In this document: positions 51,640 to 64,000 of the stretch, piece after piece
Layout of the letters: each line of letters starts with the position of its first letter
Position numbering within the stretch: the first letter of the stretch is position 1
NCBI RefSeq assembly: GCF_963678635.1
Contig: NC_087065.1
Location: 65,877,374 to 65,941,373, forward strand
Direction of reading: 5' to 3'
DNA length: 64,000 nt
DNA from: Symsagittifera roscoffensis
Lineage: Eukaryota; Xenacoelomorpha; Acoela; Convolutidae
The notes under the pieces: model-generated
What the model was told of the DNA's origin: nothing
The model's input: only the letters and a program-made list of their open reading frames with translations
Database searches by the model: none
Translations under genes and position numbers: made by a program

Positions 51640-51740
51640 TCCTAGTTTTGATTGTTGTTGCTGCTGCTGTTGTCGTCGTTGCTGTAGTTGTTAACGTCGG
51701 TGCTGTAGTTGTTGCTGTTGTTGTTGTTTCGTTGTTGCTT
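51640..51740. repeat. TTG/CAA trinucleotide tract, first copy
   Basis: Interrupted TTG, CTG and TCG triplets, duplicated at 54298-54395 in the second higher-order unit. The minus strand reads as Asn/Thr-rich frames of no evident function. Confidence 0.7.
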
Positions 51741-52635
51741 TTGTTGTTTTTCTGAAATGTGGTTTTCGTTTTTTCTTTTCTTGACTGTAAGGTACTTTTT
51801 TTGCTGCCAAACATTCAGTTACACTTCGACCGGAAACGTCACGTAAACTCTATTTGCCAATGTCAAATTTGTCTTTTCTTGTGTTCATCCTTGAAGAGAT
51901 TTTTTGTGGTTTATTTTTTTTCATTTTCTGGGACAGTGTGTGACACCATTCATCAGTTTTACTGGGCTAGCGATCGTTGCAGAAGCGGATTTCCGCTGTG
52001 TTGCTTTTTATCCGAGAGCCGAAAAGTTGTCAACACGAATTGGTAGTTTCCACTAGCTTCTGGTCTTGGCTACTTAATGTTTCTTCAGTTTTGCCTTGAC
52101 TACTGAATGTTTTTTCAGTTTTGTCTTGACTACTGAATGTTTGTTCGATCTTTGAATTACACAGCGACCTTTTTTTGGTTGTTAATGCGTTGTGGATATG
52201 CTGGGAGTAAGGTTTATGGGAGTACTATTTTTTGATTTGGGCTCTTATGTTTCTGAAATATGTCTTTTTTTTGTGTTCATCCTTGATGCGTTTTTTGTGG
52301 TACAATTTTTTTTTCTTTTTTCAGGACAGACTGTGGCTAGTTTAGTCATCTTGATGCGTTCATTGTTGCTCCATTAATCAGTTCTACTGGGTTAGCGAGC
52401 GTTGCAGAAGCGGATTTGCTCTGTGGTAATTTTGTGTCAAAAAAAATGTCGTCACAAATTGGTAGTTTCCACTAGCTTTTGGTCTTGGCTACTGAATATT
52501 TCTTCAGTTTTGATATATTTGAAATTCAAAGCGCCGCTTTTTTGCGTTGTTAATGAGTTGTGGGTTTGCTGATGGTTCATGAGATTTCTGCGTTTTTGAT
52601 TTTTGTATTTATTTTTCTGAAATATGTCTTTTTGA

Positions 52636-54900
52636 CAAGCTAGTTGACTATCCCTATATCGGACCATGCCTTGAACTCTATGTATATTGCAGCTCGGATG
52701 ATACCACTTCGAGGTTAAGCGTAGAATACACCAGTGTTCATGATGTTAGCATCATGAGTACGGTTAAAATAGGTTTAGTCAGGTTTTTAAGACAATTTTT
52801 GCTTTTACTGGTCTTTTTTTGTATTGAGTATACATCAGTTTTTAGAAAGAAGTTTTCGTAGAGATGACGGATTTAAATGGGGGTAGTATCATTAGCTCGG
52901 TCTTGAGCACGGGTTTCTCCTAGTACCCGAGTTTATTTGTTTTGGTAAGTTTTTAGGAAAAATATATGCATATTTATTGGAGAAACGTTAAAACCAGTTG
53001 GAGCGCTCCTCAAAAGATGTGATCTCTCATTGTAAATTGAAGCTAGGATGATAATTTTTTGAGATTAAGCGTAAATTACAACAATCTTTGTGATGTTATT
53101 ATCAGATTTACTGTTAAAGTGTTTTCAGTCAATTGTTTTGGTGATTTTTTGTTGTTACAGGTTTTTTAATGAGTACACATCAGTTTTTTACGTAGAACTC
53201 GTCGTGGAGATGACGGTTTAAATGAGAAGGATATCATTGACTTGGTCTGGAGCCGGGCTTTCTCTTAGTACCCGAGTTTTTGTTTTTGTAAGTTTTTAGG
53301 AAAAATATATGCATACTTATTAGAGAAACGTTAAAACCAGTTGAAGGGCTCGATAAAAGATGTGATCTCTCAATAAAAATTGAAGCTAGGATAAAAAATT
53401 TTTGAGATTAAGCTTAAATTACACCAATCTTTATGATGTTATTATCAGATTTACTGTTAAAGTGTTTTCAGTCAATTGTTTTGGTCATTTTTTGTTGTTA
53501 CAGGTTTTTTTAATGAGTACACATCAGTTTTTTACGTAGAACTCGTCGTGGAGATGACGATTTAAATGAGAAGGATATCATTAGTTTGGTCTGGAGCCGG
53601 GCTTTCTCTTAGTACCCGAGTTTTTGTTTTTGTAAGTTATTAGGAAAAATATATTTAACTTATTAGAGAAACGTTAAAACCAGTTAATGGGCTCGATAAA
53701 AGATGTAATATCTCATTGTATATTGAAGCTAGGATAATCAAACTCTGAGGTTAAGCGTAAATTACGACATTATTGATGATGTTATTATCAGATTTACTGT
53801 TAAAGTGTTTTCAGTTACTTTTTTTTGAACATTTTGCTCTTACAGGTTTTTTTTTAATGGGGTACACATCAATCTTCTAAGAACAATTCGTCGAAAAGTT
53901 GATAGAATCAAGTAGAAGTGGTACCATTCGTTCGTTCTTGAAAAGAGTTTTCTCGCAATACTCTATTTTGCTTGATTTGATGAGTATATAGAAAAGTTTA
54001 TTGCAGATTTGTTAGAGAAACTTAAATAATAGTTGGAGAGCTCGATAACAGATTTGATAACTCAATGTGCATTGGAGATAGAATGATAAGACTTTGATAT
54101 TAAGCGTAAAATATAACAGTATTGATGTTGTTTCTATCCGCCTTGCTGTTAAAAAAGTTTTAGTCAATTGTTTTTGTCAATTTTAGATGTTACAGGTCTG
54201 TTTGTTTTAATAACTCTACATATATTTTCAAAAGTATCTCGTAGTACAATTGATGAATTCAATTAGGAGTACCACCATTCGGATGATCCTTGTTTTGAAT
54301 GTTGTTGCTGCTGTTGTTGTCGTCGTTGCTGCAGTTATTAACGTCGGCGCTGTAGTTGTTGCTGTTGTTGTTGTTTCGTTGTTGCTTTTGTTGTTTTTCT
54401 AAAATGTGGTTTTTGTTTTTTCTTTTCTTGACTGTAAGGTACTTTTTTTGCTGCCAAACATTCGGCATTTGGTTACTATTCGACCGCAAATGTCACGTCA
54501 ACTCTATTTGCCAATGTCAAATTTGTCTTTTCTTGTGTTCATCCTTGAAGAGATTTTTTGTGGTTTTTTTTCTTCATTTTCTGGGACAGTGTGTGGCACC
54601 ATTCATCAGTTCTACTGGGATAGCGATCGTTGCAGAAGCGGATTTCTTTTGTGTTGATTTTTTATCCGAGAGCCGAAAAGTTGTCATCACAAATTGGTAG
54701 TTTCCACTAGCTTCTGGTCTTGGCTACTGAATATTTCTTCAGTTTTGACATCTTTGAAAAACACAGCGCTGCTTTTTTAATTTGTTAATGCGTTCTGGGT
54801 TTGCTGAGTGTTCATGGGAGTTCTGTGTGCTTGATTTTGGTATTTATGTTTCTGAAATATGTCTTTTTTGTGTTCAGCTTGATGCGGTTTTTTGTGGTAC
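52636..54900. repeat. Higher-order satellite unit, copy 2
   Basis: Begins with GACTATCCCTATATCGGACC, matching 49996 onward, followed by ~345-bp subunits (acceptor-like TTACAG near 53155, 53499, 53841 and 54193), the trinucleotide tract, and then the ~367-bp monomers. Close similarity to copy 1 indicates segmental duplication of a composite unit. Confidence 0.7.
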
Positions 54901-57900
54901 AAATTTTTTCACTTTCCAGGACAGGATGTGGCTAGTTAAGAAGTCTTGATGTGTTCATTGTTGTTCCAATCATCAATTCAACTGGGTTAGCGATCGTTGC
55001 AGAAACTGATTTGCGATGTGGTGTTTTTTTTTTTCAAAAAAGTGGTCGTAACAAATTGGTAGTTTCCACTAGCTTGTGGTCTTGGCTACTGAATGTTTAT
55101 TCGATCTTTGAATTACACAGCGACCCTTTTTCGGGTTGTTATTGCGTTGTGGATATGCTGGGATAAGGTTTATGGGAGTACTTTTTTGATTTGGGTTCTT
55201 ATGTTTCTGAAATATGTCTTTTTTTGTATTCTTCCATGATGCGATTTTTTGTGGTACAAATTTTTTCAATTTCCAGGACAGTGTGTGGCTAGTTAAGAAA
55301 ACTTGATGTGTTCATTGTTGTTCCATTCATCAATTCTACTGGGTTAGTGATCGTTGCAGAAGCGGATTTCTGCTGTGGTAATTTTTTGTCCGAAAAAAGT
55401 TGTCGTTACAAATTGGTTGTTTCCACTAGCTTCTGGCCCTGGCTACTGAATGTTTCTTCAGTTTTGACAACCAAAAAAACACAGCGAAAATTTTTTTGAG
55501 TTTTTAATGTTTGCGTTAATGCGTTGTGAGCATGCTGGCGGTTCATGGGAGTACTAAGTTTTTGATTTTGGTCTTTATGTTTCTGAAATATGTCTTTTTT
55601 TGTGATTATTCATAATGCGATCTTTTGTGGTACAAATTTTTCCATTTTTCATTTTACTGTGTGGCTAGTTAAGTCATCTTGATGTGTTCATTGATGTTTC
55701 ATTCATCAGTTCTACTGGGTTAGCGATCGTTGCAGAAACTGATTTGCGATGTGGTGTTTTTTTTTCAAAAAAGTGGTCGTAACAAATTGGTAGTTTCCAC
55801 TAGCTTGTGGTCTTGGCTACTGAATGTTTATTCGATCTTTGAAATACACAGCGACCCTTTTTCGGGTTGTTATTGCGTTGTGGATATGCTGGGAGTAAGG
55901 TTTATGGGAGTACTTTTTTGATTTGGGTTCTTATGTTTCTGAAATATGTCTTTTTTTGTGTTCATCCTTGATGGGTTTTTTTTTGTGGTACAATTTTTTT
56001 TTGTTTTTCAGGACAGTGTGTGGCTAGTTTAGTCATCTTGATGCGTTCATTGTTGTTCCATTCATCACTGGGTTAGCGATCGTTGCAAAAGCGGCTTTGC
56101 TCTGTGGCAATTTTGTGTCCAAAAAAGTTGTCGTCACAAATTGGTAGTTTCAACTAGCTTCTGGTCTTGGCTACTGAATGTTTCTTCAGTTTTGGCATCT
56201 TTGAAATTCACAGCGCCGCTTTTTTGGGTTGTTAACGCGTTGTAGGTTTGCTGATGGTTCATGGGATTTCTGCGTTTTTGATTTTGGTATTTATGTTTCT
56301 GAAATATGTCTTTTTTTGTATTCTTCCATGATGCGATTTTTTATGGTACAAATTTTTTCAATTTCCAGGACAGTGTGTGGCTAGTTAAGAAAACTTGATG
56401 TGTTCATTGTTGTTCCATTCATCAGTTCTACTGGGTTAGCGATCGTTGCAGAAGCGGATTTTCTCTGTGGTGTTTTTTTTGTCCGAAAAAAGTTGTCGTC
56501 ACAAATTTGTAGTTTCCACTAGCTTCTGTTCTTGGCTACTGAATGTTTCTTCAGTTTTGTTATCTTTGAAATACACAGCGCTGCTTTTTTGGTTTGTTAA
56601 TGCGTTGTGTGTATGCTGATGGTTCATGGGTGTTTTAGGTTTTTGATTTTGGTATTTATATTTCTGAAATATGTCTTTTTTTGTGTTCAACCTTGATGCG
56701 ATTTTTTGTGGTACAATATTTTTCCCTTTCCAGGACAGTGTGTGACTAGTTAAGAAACCTTGATGTGTTCATTGTTGTTCCAATCATCAATTCAGCTGGG
56801 ATAGCGATCGTTGCAGAAGCTGATTTGCGATGTGGTGATTTTTTTTCAAAAAAGTGGTCGTCACAAATTGGTAGTTCCCACTAGCTTCTGGTCTTGGCTA
56901 CTAAATGTTTCTTCAGTTTTGACATCTTTGAAATTCACAGCGCCGCTTTTTTGGGTTGTTAACGCGTTGTAGGTTTGCTGATGGTTCATGGGATTTCTGC
57001 GTTTTTGATTTTGGTATTTATGTTTCTGAAATATGTCTTTTTTTGTATTCTTCCATGATGCGATTTTTTATGGTACAAATTTTTTCAATTTCCAGGACAG
57101 TGTGTGGCTAGTTAAGAAAACTTGATGTGTTCATTGTTGTTCCATTCATCAGTTCTACTGGGTTAGCGATCGTTGCAGAAGCGGATTTTCTCTGTGGTGT
57201 TTTTTTTGTCCGAAAAAAGTTGTCGTCACAAATTTGTAGTTTCCACTAGCTTCTGTTCTTGGCTACTGAATGTTTCTTCAGTTTTGTTATCTTTGAAATA
57301 CACAGCGCTGCTTTTTTGGTTTGTTAATGCGTTGTGTGTATGCTGATGGTTCATGGGTGTTTTAGGTTTTTGATTTTGGTATTTATATTTCTGAAATATG
57401 TCTTTTTTTGTGTTCAACCTTGATGCGATTTTTTGTGGTACAATATTTTTCCCTTTCCAGGACAGTGTGTGACTAGTTAAGAAACCTTGATGTGTTCATT
57501 GTTGTTCCAATCATCAATTCTACTGGGTTAGCGATCGTTGCAGAAGCGGAATTTCGCTGTGGTGATTTTTTGTCCGAAAAAATTTGTCGTCACAAATTGG
57601 TAGTTTCCACTAGCTTCTGGTCTTGGCTAGTGAGTGTTTCTTCAGTTTTGACATCTTTGAAATAGACAGCGCTGCTTTTTTGGTTTGTTAATGCGTAGTG
57701 GGTTTGCTGAGTGTTCAGGGGAGTTCTGTGTTTTTGATTTTGGTATTTATGTTTCTGAAATATGTCTTTTTTATGTTCAGCTCGATGCGGTTTTTTGTGG
57801 TACAAATTTTTTCACTTTCCAGGACAGGATGTGGCTAGTTAAGAAGTCTTGATGTGTTCATTGTTGCTCCAATCATCAATTCATCTGGGTTAGCGATCGT

Positions 57901-60900
57901 TGCAGAAGCTGATTTGCGATGTGGTGATTTTTTTTCAAAAAAGTGGTCGTCACAAATTGGTAGTTTCCACTAGCTTCTGGTCTTGGCTACTAAATGTTTC
58001 TTCAGTTTTGACATCTTTGAATTACACAGCGACCCTTTTTCGGGTTGATATTGCGTTGTGGATATGCTGGGAAAAAGGTTTATGGGAGTACTTTTTTTAT
58101 TTGGTTTCTTATGTTTCTGAAATATGTCTTTTTTTTTGTGTTCATCCTTGATGCGACTTTTTGTGGTACAAATTTATCAATTTCCAGGACAGTGTGTGGC
58201 TAATTAAAAAAACTTGATATGTTCATTCATGTTCCAATCATCTAATCTACTTGGTTAGCGATCGTTGCACAAGCGGATTTGGACTGTGGTGATTTTTTTT
58301 TCCAAAAAAAATTGTCGTTTTAAATTGGTAGTTTCCACTAGCTTCTGGTCCTGGCTACTGAATGTTTCTTCAGTTTTGACAACCAAAAAAATACACAGAG
58401 ACATTTTTTTGGGTTGTTAATGAGTTAATGCGTTGTGGGTATGCTGACAATTCATGGGAGTATTACGTTTTTGATTCTGGTCTTTATGTTTTTGACATAT
58501 GCCATTTTTTGTGTTTGTTCTTGATGCGATCTTTTGTGGTACAATTTTTTTTCATTTTCCAGGACAGTGTGTGGCTAATTAAGAAGTCTTGATGTGTTCA
58601 TTGTTGTTCCAATCATCCATCAATTCTACTGGGTTAGCAATCTTTGCACAAGCGGATTTGCAATGTGGTTGTTTTTTTGTCCAAAAAAATTGTCGTTTAA
58701 ATTGGTAGTTTCCACTAGGTTCTGGTCTTGGCTACTGAATGTTTCTTCAGTTTTGACAACCAAAAAATACACAGCGACATTTTTTTGGAGTTGTTAATTT
58801 GTTAATGCGTTGTGGATATGCTGAGGGTTCATGGGAGTACTAAGTTTTTGATTTTGGTCTTCATGTTTCTGAATTATGTTTTTTTGTGTGTTTGTTCTTA
58901 ATGCAATCTTTTGTGGTACAAATTTTTTCGTTTTTCAGGACACTGTGTGGCTAGTTAAGTCATCTTGATGTGTACATTGTTGTTTTATTCATCAGTTGTA
59001 CTAAGTTAGCGTCGTTGCAGAGGCGGATTGGCAATGTGGTGATTTTTTTTCCGAAAAAAATTGCCGTTACAAATTGGTAGTTTCCACTAGGTTATGGTCT
59101 TGGCTACTGAATGTTTCTTCAGTTTTGACAACCAAAAAATACACAGCGACATTTTTTTGGAGTTGTTAATTTGTTAATGCGTTGTGGATATGCTGAGGGT
59201 TCATGGGAGTACTAAGTTTTTGATTTTGGTCTTCATGTTTCTGAATTATGTTTTTTTTTGTGTTTGTTCTTAATGCAATCTTTTGTGGTACAAATTTTTT
59301 CGTTTTTCAGGACACTGTGTGGCTAGTTAAGTCATCTTGATGTGTACATTGTTGTTCCATTCATCAGTTGTACTAAGTTAGCGTCGTTGCAGAAGCGGAT
59401 TTGCAATGTGGTGATTTTTTTTCCGAAACAAATTACCGTTACAAATTGGTAGTTTCCACTAGGTTCTGGTCTTGGCTACTGAATGTTTCTTCAGTTTTGA
59501 CAACCAAAAAATACACAGCGACATTGTTTTTCAGTTGTTAATTTGTTAATGCGTTGTGGATATGCTGAGGGTTCATGGGAGTACTAAGTTTTTGATTTTG
59601 GGCTTCATGTTTCTGAATTATGTTTTTTTTTGTGTTTGTTCTTAATGCAATCTTTTGTGGTACAAATTGTTTTCATTTTTCAGGACACTGTGTGGCTAGT
59701 TAAGTCATCTTGATGTGTTCATTGTTGTTCCAATCATCAGTTCTACTACGTTAGCGATCGTTGCAGAAGCGTGAATTGCGCTGTGGTGATTTTTTGTCCG
59801 AAAAAATTTGTCGTCACAAATTGGTAGTTTCCACTAGCTTCTGGTCTTGGCTAATGAGTGTTTCTTCAGTTTTGACATATTTGAAATACACAGCGCTGCT
59901 TTTTTGGTTTGTTAATGTGTAGTGGGTTTGCTGAGTGCTCATGGGAATTCTGTGTTTTTGATTTTGGTATTTATGTTTCTGAAATATGTCTTTTTTGTGT
60001 TCAGCTTGATGCGGTTTTTTGTGGTACAAATTTTTTACCTTTCCAGGACAGAATGTGGCTAGTTAAGAAGTCTTGATGTGTTCATTGTTGTTCCAATCAT
60101 CAATTCAGCTGGGATAGCGATCGTTGCGATGTGGTGATTTTTTTTCAAAAAAGTGGTCGTCACAAATTGGTAGTTCCCACTAGCTTCTGGTCTTGGCTAC
60201 TGAATGTTTCTTCAGTTTTGACATCTTTGGATTACACAGCGACCCTTTTTTGGGTTGTTATTGCGTTGTGGATATGCTGGGAGTAAGGTTTATGGGAGTA
60301 CGTTTTTTGATTTGGGTTCTTATGTTTCTGAAATATGTCTTTTTTTGTGTTCATCCTTGATGCGACTTTTTGTGGTACAAATTTTTTCATTTTCCAGGAC
60401 AGTGTGTGGCTAATTAAGAAGTCTTGATGTGTTCATTGTTGTTCCAATCATCAATTATACTGGGTTAGCGATCGTTGCACAAGAGGATTTGCCCTGTGGT
60501 GATTTTTTTTCCAAAAAAAATTGTCGTTACAAATTGGTAGTTTCCACTAGCTTCTGGTCTGGCTATTGAATGTTTCTTCAGTTTTGACAACCAAAAAAAT
60601 ACACAGAGACAATTTTTTTGGGTTGTTAATGAGTTAATGCGTTGTGGGTATGCTGACGATTCATGGTAGTATTACGTTTTTGATTCTTGTCTTTATGTTT
60701 TTGACATATGTCATTTTTTGTGTTTGTTCTTGATGCGATCTTTTGTGGTACAAGTTTTTTCGTTTTTCAGGACACTGTGTAGCTAGTTAAGTCATCTTGA
60801 TGTGTACATTGTTGTTCCATTCATCAGTTCTACTTGGTTAGCGTCGTTGCAGAAGCGGATTTGCAATGTGGTGATTTTTTTTCCGAAAAAAATTGCCGTT

Positions 60901-63900
60901 ACAAATTGGTAGTTTACGCTAGCTTCTGGTCTTGGCTACTGAATGTTTCTTCAGTTTTGACAACCAAAAAATACACAGCGACATTTTTTTTGATTTCTTA
61001 ATTTGTTAATGCGTTGTGGATATGCTGAGGGTTCATGGGAGTACTAAGTTTTTGATTTTGGACTTCATGTTTCTGAATTATGTTTTTTTTTCGTGTTTGT
61101 TCTTAATGCAATCTTTTGTGGTACAAATTGTTTTCAATTTTCAGGACACTGTGTGGCTAGTTAAGTCATCTTGATGTGTTCATTGTTGTTCCAATCATCA
61201 GTTCTATTACGTTAGCGATCGTTGCAGAAGCGAAATTGCGCTGTGGTGATTTTTTGTCCGAAAAAAGTTGTCGTCACAAATTGGTAGTTTCCACTAGCTT
61301 CTGGTCTTGGCTAATGAGTGTTTCTTCAGTTTTGACATCTTTGAAATACACAGCGCTGTTTTTTTGGTTTGTTAATGTGTAGTGGGTTTGCTGAGTGTTC
61401 ATGGGAATTCTGTGTTTTTGATTTTGGTATTTATGTTTCTGAAATATGTCTTTTTTGTGTTCAGCTTGATGCGGTTTTTTGTGGTACAAATTTTTTACCT
61501 TTCCAGGACAGGATGTGGCTAGTTAAGAAGTCTTGATGTGTTCATTGTTGTTCCAATCATCAATTCAGCTGGGATAGCGATCGTTGCAGAAGCTGATTTG
61601 CGATGTGGTGATTTTTTTTCAAAAAAGTGGTCGTCACAAATTGGTAGTTCCCACTAGCTTCTGGTCTTGGCTACTAAATGTTTCTTCAGTTTTGACATCT
61701 TTGGATTACACAGCGACCCTTTTTTGGGTTGTTATTGCGTTGTGGATATGCTGGGAGTAAGGTTTATGGGAGTACGTTTTTTGATTTGCGTTCCTATGTT
61801 TCTGAAATATGTCTTTTTTGTGTTCAGCTTGATGCGGTTTTTTGTGGTACAAATTTTTTACCTTTCCAGGACAGGATGTGGCTAGTTAAGAAGTCTTGAT
61901 GTGTTCATTGTTGTTCCAATCATCAATTCAACTGGGTTAGCGATCGTTGCAGAAGCTGATTTGCGATGTGGTGATTTTTTTTCAAAAAAGTGGTCGTCAC
62001 AAATTGGTAGTTCCCACTAGCTTCTGGTCTTGGCTACTAAATGTTTCTTCAGTTTTGACATCTTTGGATTACACAGCGACCCTTTTTTGGGTTGTTATTG
62101 CGTTGTGGATATGCTGGGAATAAGGTTTATGGGAGTACTTTTTTTGATTTGGGTTCTTATGTTTCTGAAATATGTCTTTTTTTGTGTTCATCCTTGATGC
62201 GACTTTTTGTGGTACAAATTTTTTCATTTTCCAGGACGTGTGTGGCTAATTAAGAAGTCTTGATGTGTTCATTGTTGTTCCAATCATCAATTCTGCTGGG
62301 TTAGCGATCGTTGCACAAGAGAATTTGCACTGTGGTGATTTTTTTTCCGAAAAAAATTGTCGTTACAAATTGGTAGTTTCCACTAGCTTCTGGTCTGGCT
62401 ACTGAAAGTTTCTTCAGTTTTGACAACCAAAAAAATACATAGAGACAATTATTTTGGGTTGTTAATGAGTTAATGCGTTTTGGGTATGCTGACGGTTCAT
62501 GGGAGTATTACGTTTTTGATTCTGGTCTTTATGTTTTTGACATATGTCATCTTTTGTGTTTGTTCTTGATGCGATCTTTTGTGGTACAAATTTTTTCGTT
62601 TTTCAGGACACTGTGTAGCTAGTTAAGTCATCTTGATGTGTACATTGTTGTTCCATTCATCAGTTCTACTTGGTTAGTGTCGTTGCAGAAGCGGATTTGC
62701 AAGGTGGTGATTTTTTTCCCAAAAAAAATTGCCGTTACCAATTGGTAGTTTCCGCTAGCTTCTGGTCTTGGCTACTGAATGTTTCTTCAGTTTTGACAAC
62801 CAAACAATACACAGCGACATTTTTTTTTGAGTTGTTAATTTGTTAAAGCGTTCTTGATATGCTGAGGGTTCATGGGAGTACTAAGTTTTTGATTTTGGTC
62901 TTCATGTTTCTGAATTATGTTTTTTTTTGTGTTTGTTCTTAATGCAATCTTTTGTGGTACAAATTGTTTTCATTTTTCAGAACACTGTGTGGCTAGTTAA
63001 GTCATCTTGATATGTTCATTGTTGTTCCAATCATCAGTTCTATTACGTTAGCGATCGTTGCAGAAGCGGAAATGCGCTGTGGTGATTTTTTGTCCGAAAA
63101 AATTTGTCGTCACAAATTGGTAGTTTCCACTAGCTTCTGGTCTTGGCTAATGAGTGTTTCTTCAGTTTTGACATCTTTGAAATACACAGCGCTGCTTTTT
63201 TGGTTTGTTAATGTGTAGTGGGTTTGCTGAGTGCTCATGGGAGTTCTGGGTTTTTGATTTTGGTATTTATGTTTCTGAAATATGTCTTTTTGTGTTCAGC
63301 TTAATGCGGTTTTTTGTGGTACAAATTTCTTCACTTTCCAGGACAGGATGTGGCTAGTTAAGAATCCTTGATGTGTTCATTGTTGATCCAATCATCAATT
63401 CAACTGGGTTAGCGATCGTTGCAGAAGCGGATTTGCGATGTGGTGATTTTTTTTTCCAAAAAAAATTGCCATTACAAATTGGTAGTTTCCACTAGCTTCT
63501 GGTCTTGGCTACTGAATGTTTCTTCAGTTTTGACAACTAAAAAATACACAGCGACATTTTTTTGAGTTGTTAATTTGTTAATGCATTGTGGATATGCTGA
63601 GGGTTCATGGGAGTACTAAGTTTTTGATTTTGGTCTTCATGTTTCTGAATTATGTTTTTTTTTGTGTTTGTTCTTAATGCAATCTTTTGTGGTACAAATT
63701 GTTTTCATTTTTCAGGACACTGTGTGGCTAGTTAAGTCATCTTGATGTGTTCATTGTTGTTCCAATCATCAGTTCTCCTATGTTAGCGATCGTTGCAGAA
63801 GCGGAATTGCGCTGTGTTGATTTTTTGTCCGAAAAAATGTGTCGTCACAAATTGGTAGTTTCCACTAGCTTCTGGTCTTGGCTAATGAGTGTTTCTTCAG

Positions 63901-64000
63901 TTTTGACATCTTTGAAATACACAGCGCTGCTTTTTTGGTTTGTTAATGTGTAGTGGGTTTGCTGAGTGCTCATGGGAGTTCTGTGTTTTTGATTTTGGTA
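54480..64000. repeat. ~367-bp satellite array, about 26 monomers, continuing past the window
   Basis: Landmarks recur in fixed order in every monomer: GGACAGTGTGTGGCTAGTTA, TTGATGTGTTCATTGTTGTT, GTTAGCGATCGTTGCAGAAG, CACAAATTGGTAGTTTCCAC, CTTGGCTACTGAATGTTTCT. GCGATCGTTGCAG occurs at about 54616 and every 355-375 bp to about 63786. Two more monomers are in higher-order copy 1 (51830-52635). Recurrent 60-70-codon frames starting MFIVVP are by-products of the repeat; they vary in length and break freely. Confidence 0.85.
56213..57517. repeat. Recent 727-bp dimer duplication inside the satellite
   Basis: The stretch from 56213 to about 56790 recurs at 56940-57517 without differences that I can see, whereas neighbouring monomers differ at many positions. 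The offset of 727 bp equals two monomers, pointing to recent unequal exchange or an assembly duplication. Confidence 0.7.

Larger units (their letters stand above)
49990..52635. repeat. Higher-order satellite unit, copy 1 (~2.65 kb)
   Basis: Order: a GGACCATGCCTTGAACTCTA block (near 50010), four ~345-bp subunits, a TTG-rich trinucleotide tract (51640-51740), then two ~367-bp monomers. The whole order repeats from 52636. Short frames inside are not genes. Confidence 0.7.

Noticed and set aside
54951-63953. Recurrent 60-70-codon frames beginning MFIVVP in the satellite
   Set aside because: They arise from the repeat itself, vary in start, length and stop, and lack independent coding signal.

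Overview
The window is eukaryotic, AT-rich, repeat-dominated DNA, most likely from an invertebrate animal. The evidence is a long-terminal-repeat (LTR) retroelement of the Ty3/gypsy type with an envelope-like gene, a Tc1/mariner-type foldback element, and long satellite arrays. I see no convincing host protein gene, rRNA or tRNA, and I cannot name the species.

Layout. 1-5905: AT-rich DNA without a clear gene, holding one 735-bp foldback transposon (4136-4870, TA duplication). 5910-24767: element A, a complete 18.9-kb LTR retroelement on the minus strand (410-bp LTRs that look identical, 4-bp target duplication CACT). 24768-30380: unique DNA with a degenerate ~165-bp tandem array (about 25140-27810). 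30385-48097: element B, a 17.7-kb relative on the plus strand (410-bp LTRs with two differences, target duplication GCAT). 48098-49990: unique DNA with an inverted minisatellite. 49990-64000: a composite satellite, first ~345-bp units inside a ~2.65-kb higher-order repeat, then ~367-bp monomers running off the window end.

The retroelement is the main content. In sense order: LTR; primer-binding site; a conserved 77-aa leader ORF; a hairpin-rich leader; ORF1 (155 aa, basic); ORF2 (2740 aa; a long N-terminal extension, Gag, CCHC zinc finger, protease, reverse transcriptase, RNase H and integrase in one frame); a ~600-bp gap with conserved CCAAT and TATA motifs; two small membrane proteins, ORF3 (76 aa) and ORF4 (62 aa); ORF5 (~378 codons, open in both copies but without a single ATG); ORF6 (~870-codon envelope-like glycoprotein); ORF7 (~600 aa, unknown, intact in both copies); an apparent intron starting 3 nt after the ORF7 stop; a ~1.5-kb non-coding 3' region with conserved hairpins and repeats; a purine tract and the 3' LTR. 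The genes after pol are packed end to end (TAA/ATG adjacency, ATGA overlaps, a 13-nt overlap), as in a compact virus genome.

Element A has an intact Gag-Pol, but its envelope frame is shifted by one extra nucleotide. Element B lost ~1.2 kb of gag and has further frameshifts and nonsense codons, although its LTRs are nearly identical. This suggests it was already defective and was moved by proteins from an intact relative. The ORF numbers are mine. ORF1, ORF3, ORF4, ORF5, ORF7 and the leader ORF match no family I recognise.
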